64,000 nucleotides of DNA from assembly GCA_037039925.1 (NCBI GenBank), contig JAXRKP010001740.1, positions 30,001 to 94,000 on the forward strand. The letters are read 5' to 3'. The stretch comes from Doris montereyensis (lineage: Eukaryota > Mollusca > Gastropoda > Nudibranchia > Dorididae). The notes beneath the pieces are model-generated. The model saw only the letters and a program-made list of their open reading frames with translations. It was not told the DNA's origin and searched no databases. Shown here one piece after another: positions 62,955 to 64,000 of this stretch (position 1 is its first letter; every line of letters starts with the position of its first letter). The translations under genes were made by a program, and so were the position numbers.

Positions 62955-63977
62955 TTCTAGAACAGTGCTTCTCAAACTGTCTGATGGGGCGGACCGGCAG
63001 CTGTTGTTTTTTTTCAATGTGCTAGGGACCGGACTCATAGTTAAAAAAAAAAAAAAAACTATAAAAAACGGGCAGATTCTTGATCTCCGTGTATTGGCAG
63101 AGGATGTGTATCAGTGACAGTACTCATACCACACTTTGAGTGTACCACACTTTGAGTATACCACACTTTGAGTATACCACACTTTGAGTATACCACACTT
63201 TGAGTGTACCACACTTTGAGTATACCACACTTTGAGTATACCACACTTTGAGTATACCACACTTTGAGTATACCACACTTTGAGTATACCACACTTTGAG
63301 TGTACCACACTTTGAGTATACCACACTTTGAGTGTACCACACTTTGAGTGTACCACACTTTGAGTATACCACACTTTGAGTGTACCACACTTTGAGTGTA
63401 CCACACTTTGAGTATACCACACTTTGAGTTACTCATACGACACTTTGAGTGTACCACACTTTGAGTGTACCACACTTTGAGTGTACCACACTTTGAGTGT
63501 ACCACACTTTGAGTGTGGTACACTTTGAGTATACCACACTTTGAGTGTGGTACACTTTGAGTATACCACACTTTGAGTATACCACACTTTGAGTGTACCA
63601 CACTTTGAGTATACCACACTTTGAGTATACCACACTTTGAGTGTACCACACTTTGAGTGTACCACACTTTGAGTATACCACACTTTGAGTATACCACACT
63701 TTGAGTGTACCACACTTTGAGTGTACCACACTTTGAGTGTACCACACTTTGAGTATACCACGCTTTGAGTGTACCACGCTTTGAGTGTACCACACTTTGA
63801 GTGTACCACACTTTGAGTGCACCACACTTTGAGTGCACCACACTTTGAGTAGACCACACTTTGAGTATACCACACTTTGAGTGTACCACACTTTGAGTGT
63901 ACCACACTTTGAGTGTACCACACTTTGAGTGTACCACACTTTGAGTATACCACACTTTGAGAAGCATTGTTTTAGAA
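62955..63977. mobile_element. hAT-type MITE with 8-bp target duplication and internal 16-bp minisatellite
   Basis: The left terminal repeat cagtgcttctcaaactgt starts at 62963; the right end at 63969 read in reverse is caatgcttctcaaagtgt. They are flanked by ttctagaa (62955-62962) and ttttagaa (63970-63977), a 7/8 match to the 8-bp duplication typical of hAT. No transposase. Between about 63126 and 63960 a 16-bp unit fills the element. Confidence 0.8.
63126..63960. repeat. 16-bp minisatellite, about 52 units
   Basis: The unit is accacactttgagt(g/a)t. Two inverted units (gagtgtggtacactttgag) lie near 63513-63530 and 63545-63560. With no stop codon in the unit, the minus strand is open in all three frames; none is a gene. 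Confidence 0.97.
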
Positions 63978-64000
63978 GATTGGGTAGTCAGTGTATATGG

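Noticed and set aside
63059..63967. A 302-residue repetitive open frame (KVWYTQSVVHSK repeats), plus overlapping ones in the other two frames
   Set aside because: The 16-bp unit has no stop in any minus frame, so all three stay open. The array lies inside a MITE with clear ends and there is no sign of selection on one frame.

Overview
This is eukaryotic nuclear DNA: AT-rich, intron-rich and full of retrotransposon, SINE and minisatellite debris. Protein similarity recalled from memory (MBT, SAM and PCMTD families), together with dense TCTAGA/AGATCT-type low-complexity patches, suggests a mollusc, perhaps a heterobranch gastropod. The taxon is an inference, not proven.

Two real host genes are supported, arranged divergently. 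On the minus strand, about 11.3-18.2 kb plus upstream non-coding sequence, lies a PCMTD1/2-type gene. It is a protein-L-isoaspartate methyltransferase-like Cullin-RING adaptor with four coding exons, a GSGTGY cofactor motif, a BC box and a C-terminal Cul-box-like tail. On the plus strand, from about 25.7 to 62.6 kb, lies a lethal(3)malignant brain tumor-like gene (L3MBTL1/3/4 type). It has a Q/S/T-rich N-terminus, an FCS zinc finger, three MBT repeats, two CCHHC zinc fingers and a C-terminal SAM domain over about 22 coding exons. Between them, at about 22.7-23.1 kb, is a probable shared promoter with a perfect CRE (TGACGTCA).

Both genes have clean splice sites but carry many single-base frame breaks, mostly in short homopolymers, several of which compensate each other. 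This fits indel errors in a long-read assembly better than two decaying genes, but it needs checking. The first coding exon of the L3MBTL gene lies in a 1.66-kb tandem duplication whose second copy is frameshifted.

Region by region: 1-1.3 kb is a 5'-truncated RTE-like LINE (minus). 1.5-11.3 kb is intergenic, with minisatellites, several SINEs and a head-to-head SINE pair. 11.3-18.2 kb is the PCMTD gene. 18.9-20.9 kb holds a MITE and a CR1-like relic. 22.7-23.1 kb is the promoter. 25-28.3 kb is the exon duplication. 32.4-42 kb is one large intron holding a nested transposon island: a pogo-like DNA element shell, a Gypsy element, a LINE tail and an RTE-like LINE. 42-62.6 kb holds the remaining L3MBTL exons. 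62.95-63.98 kb is a hAT-type MITE whose terminal sequence has expanded into a 16-bp minisatellite.

The most interesting non-coding signals are the hAT-derived minisatellite with its own target-site duplication, a short near-palindromic module of about 50 bp found both as a SINE tail and alone (once inserted cleanly into a LINE copy), and one SINE-like family that has given rise to two different tandem arrays.
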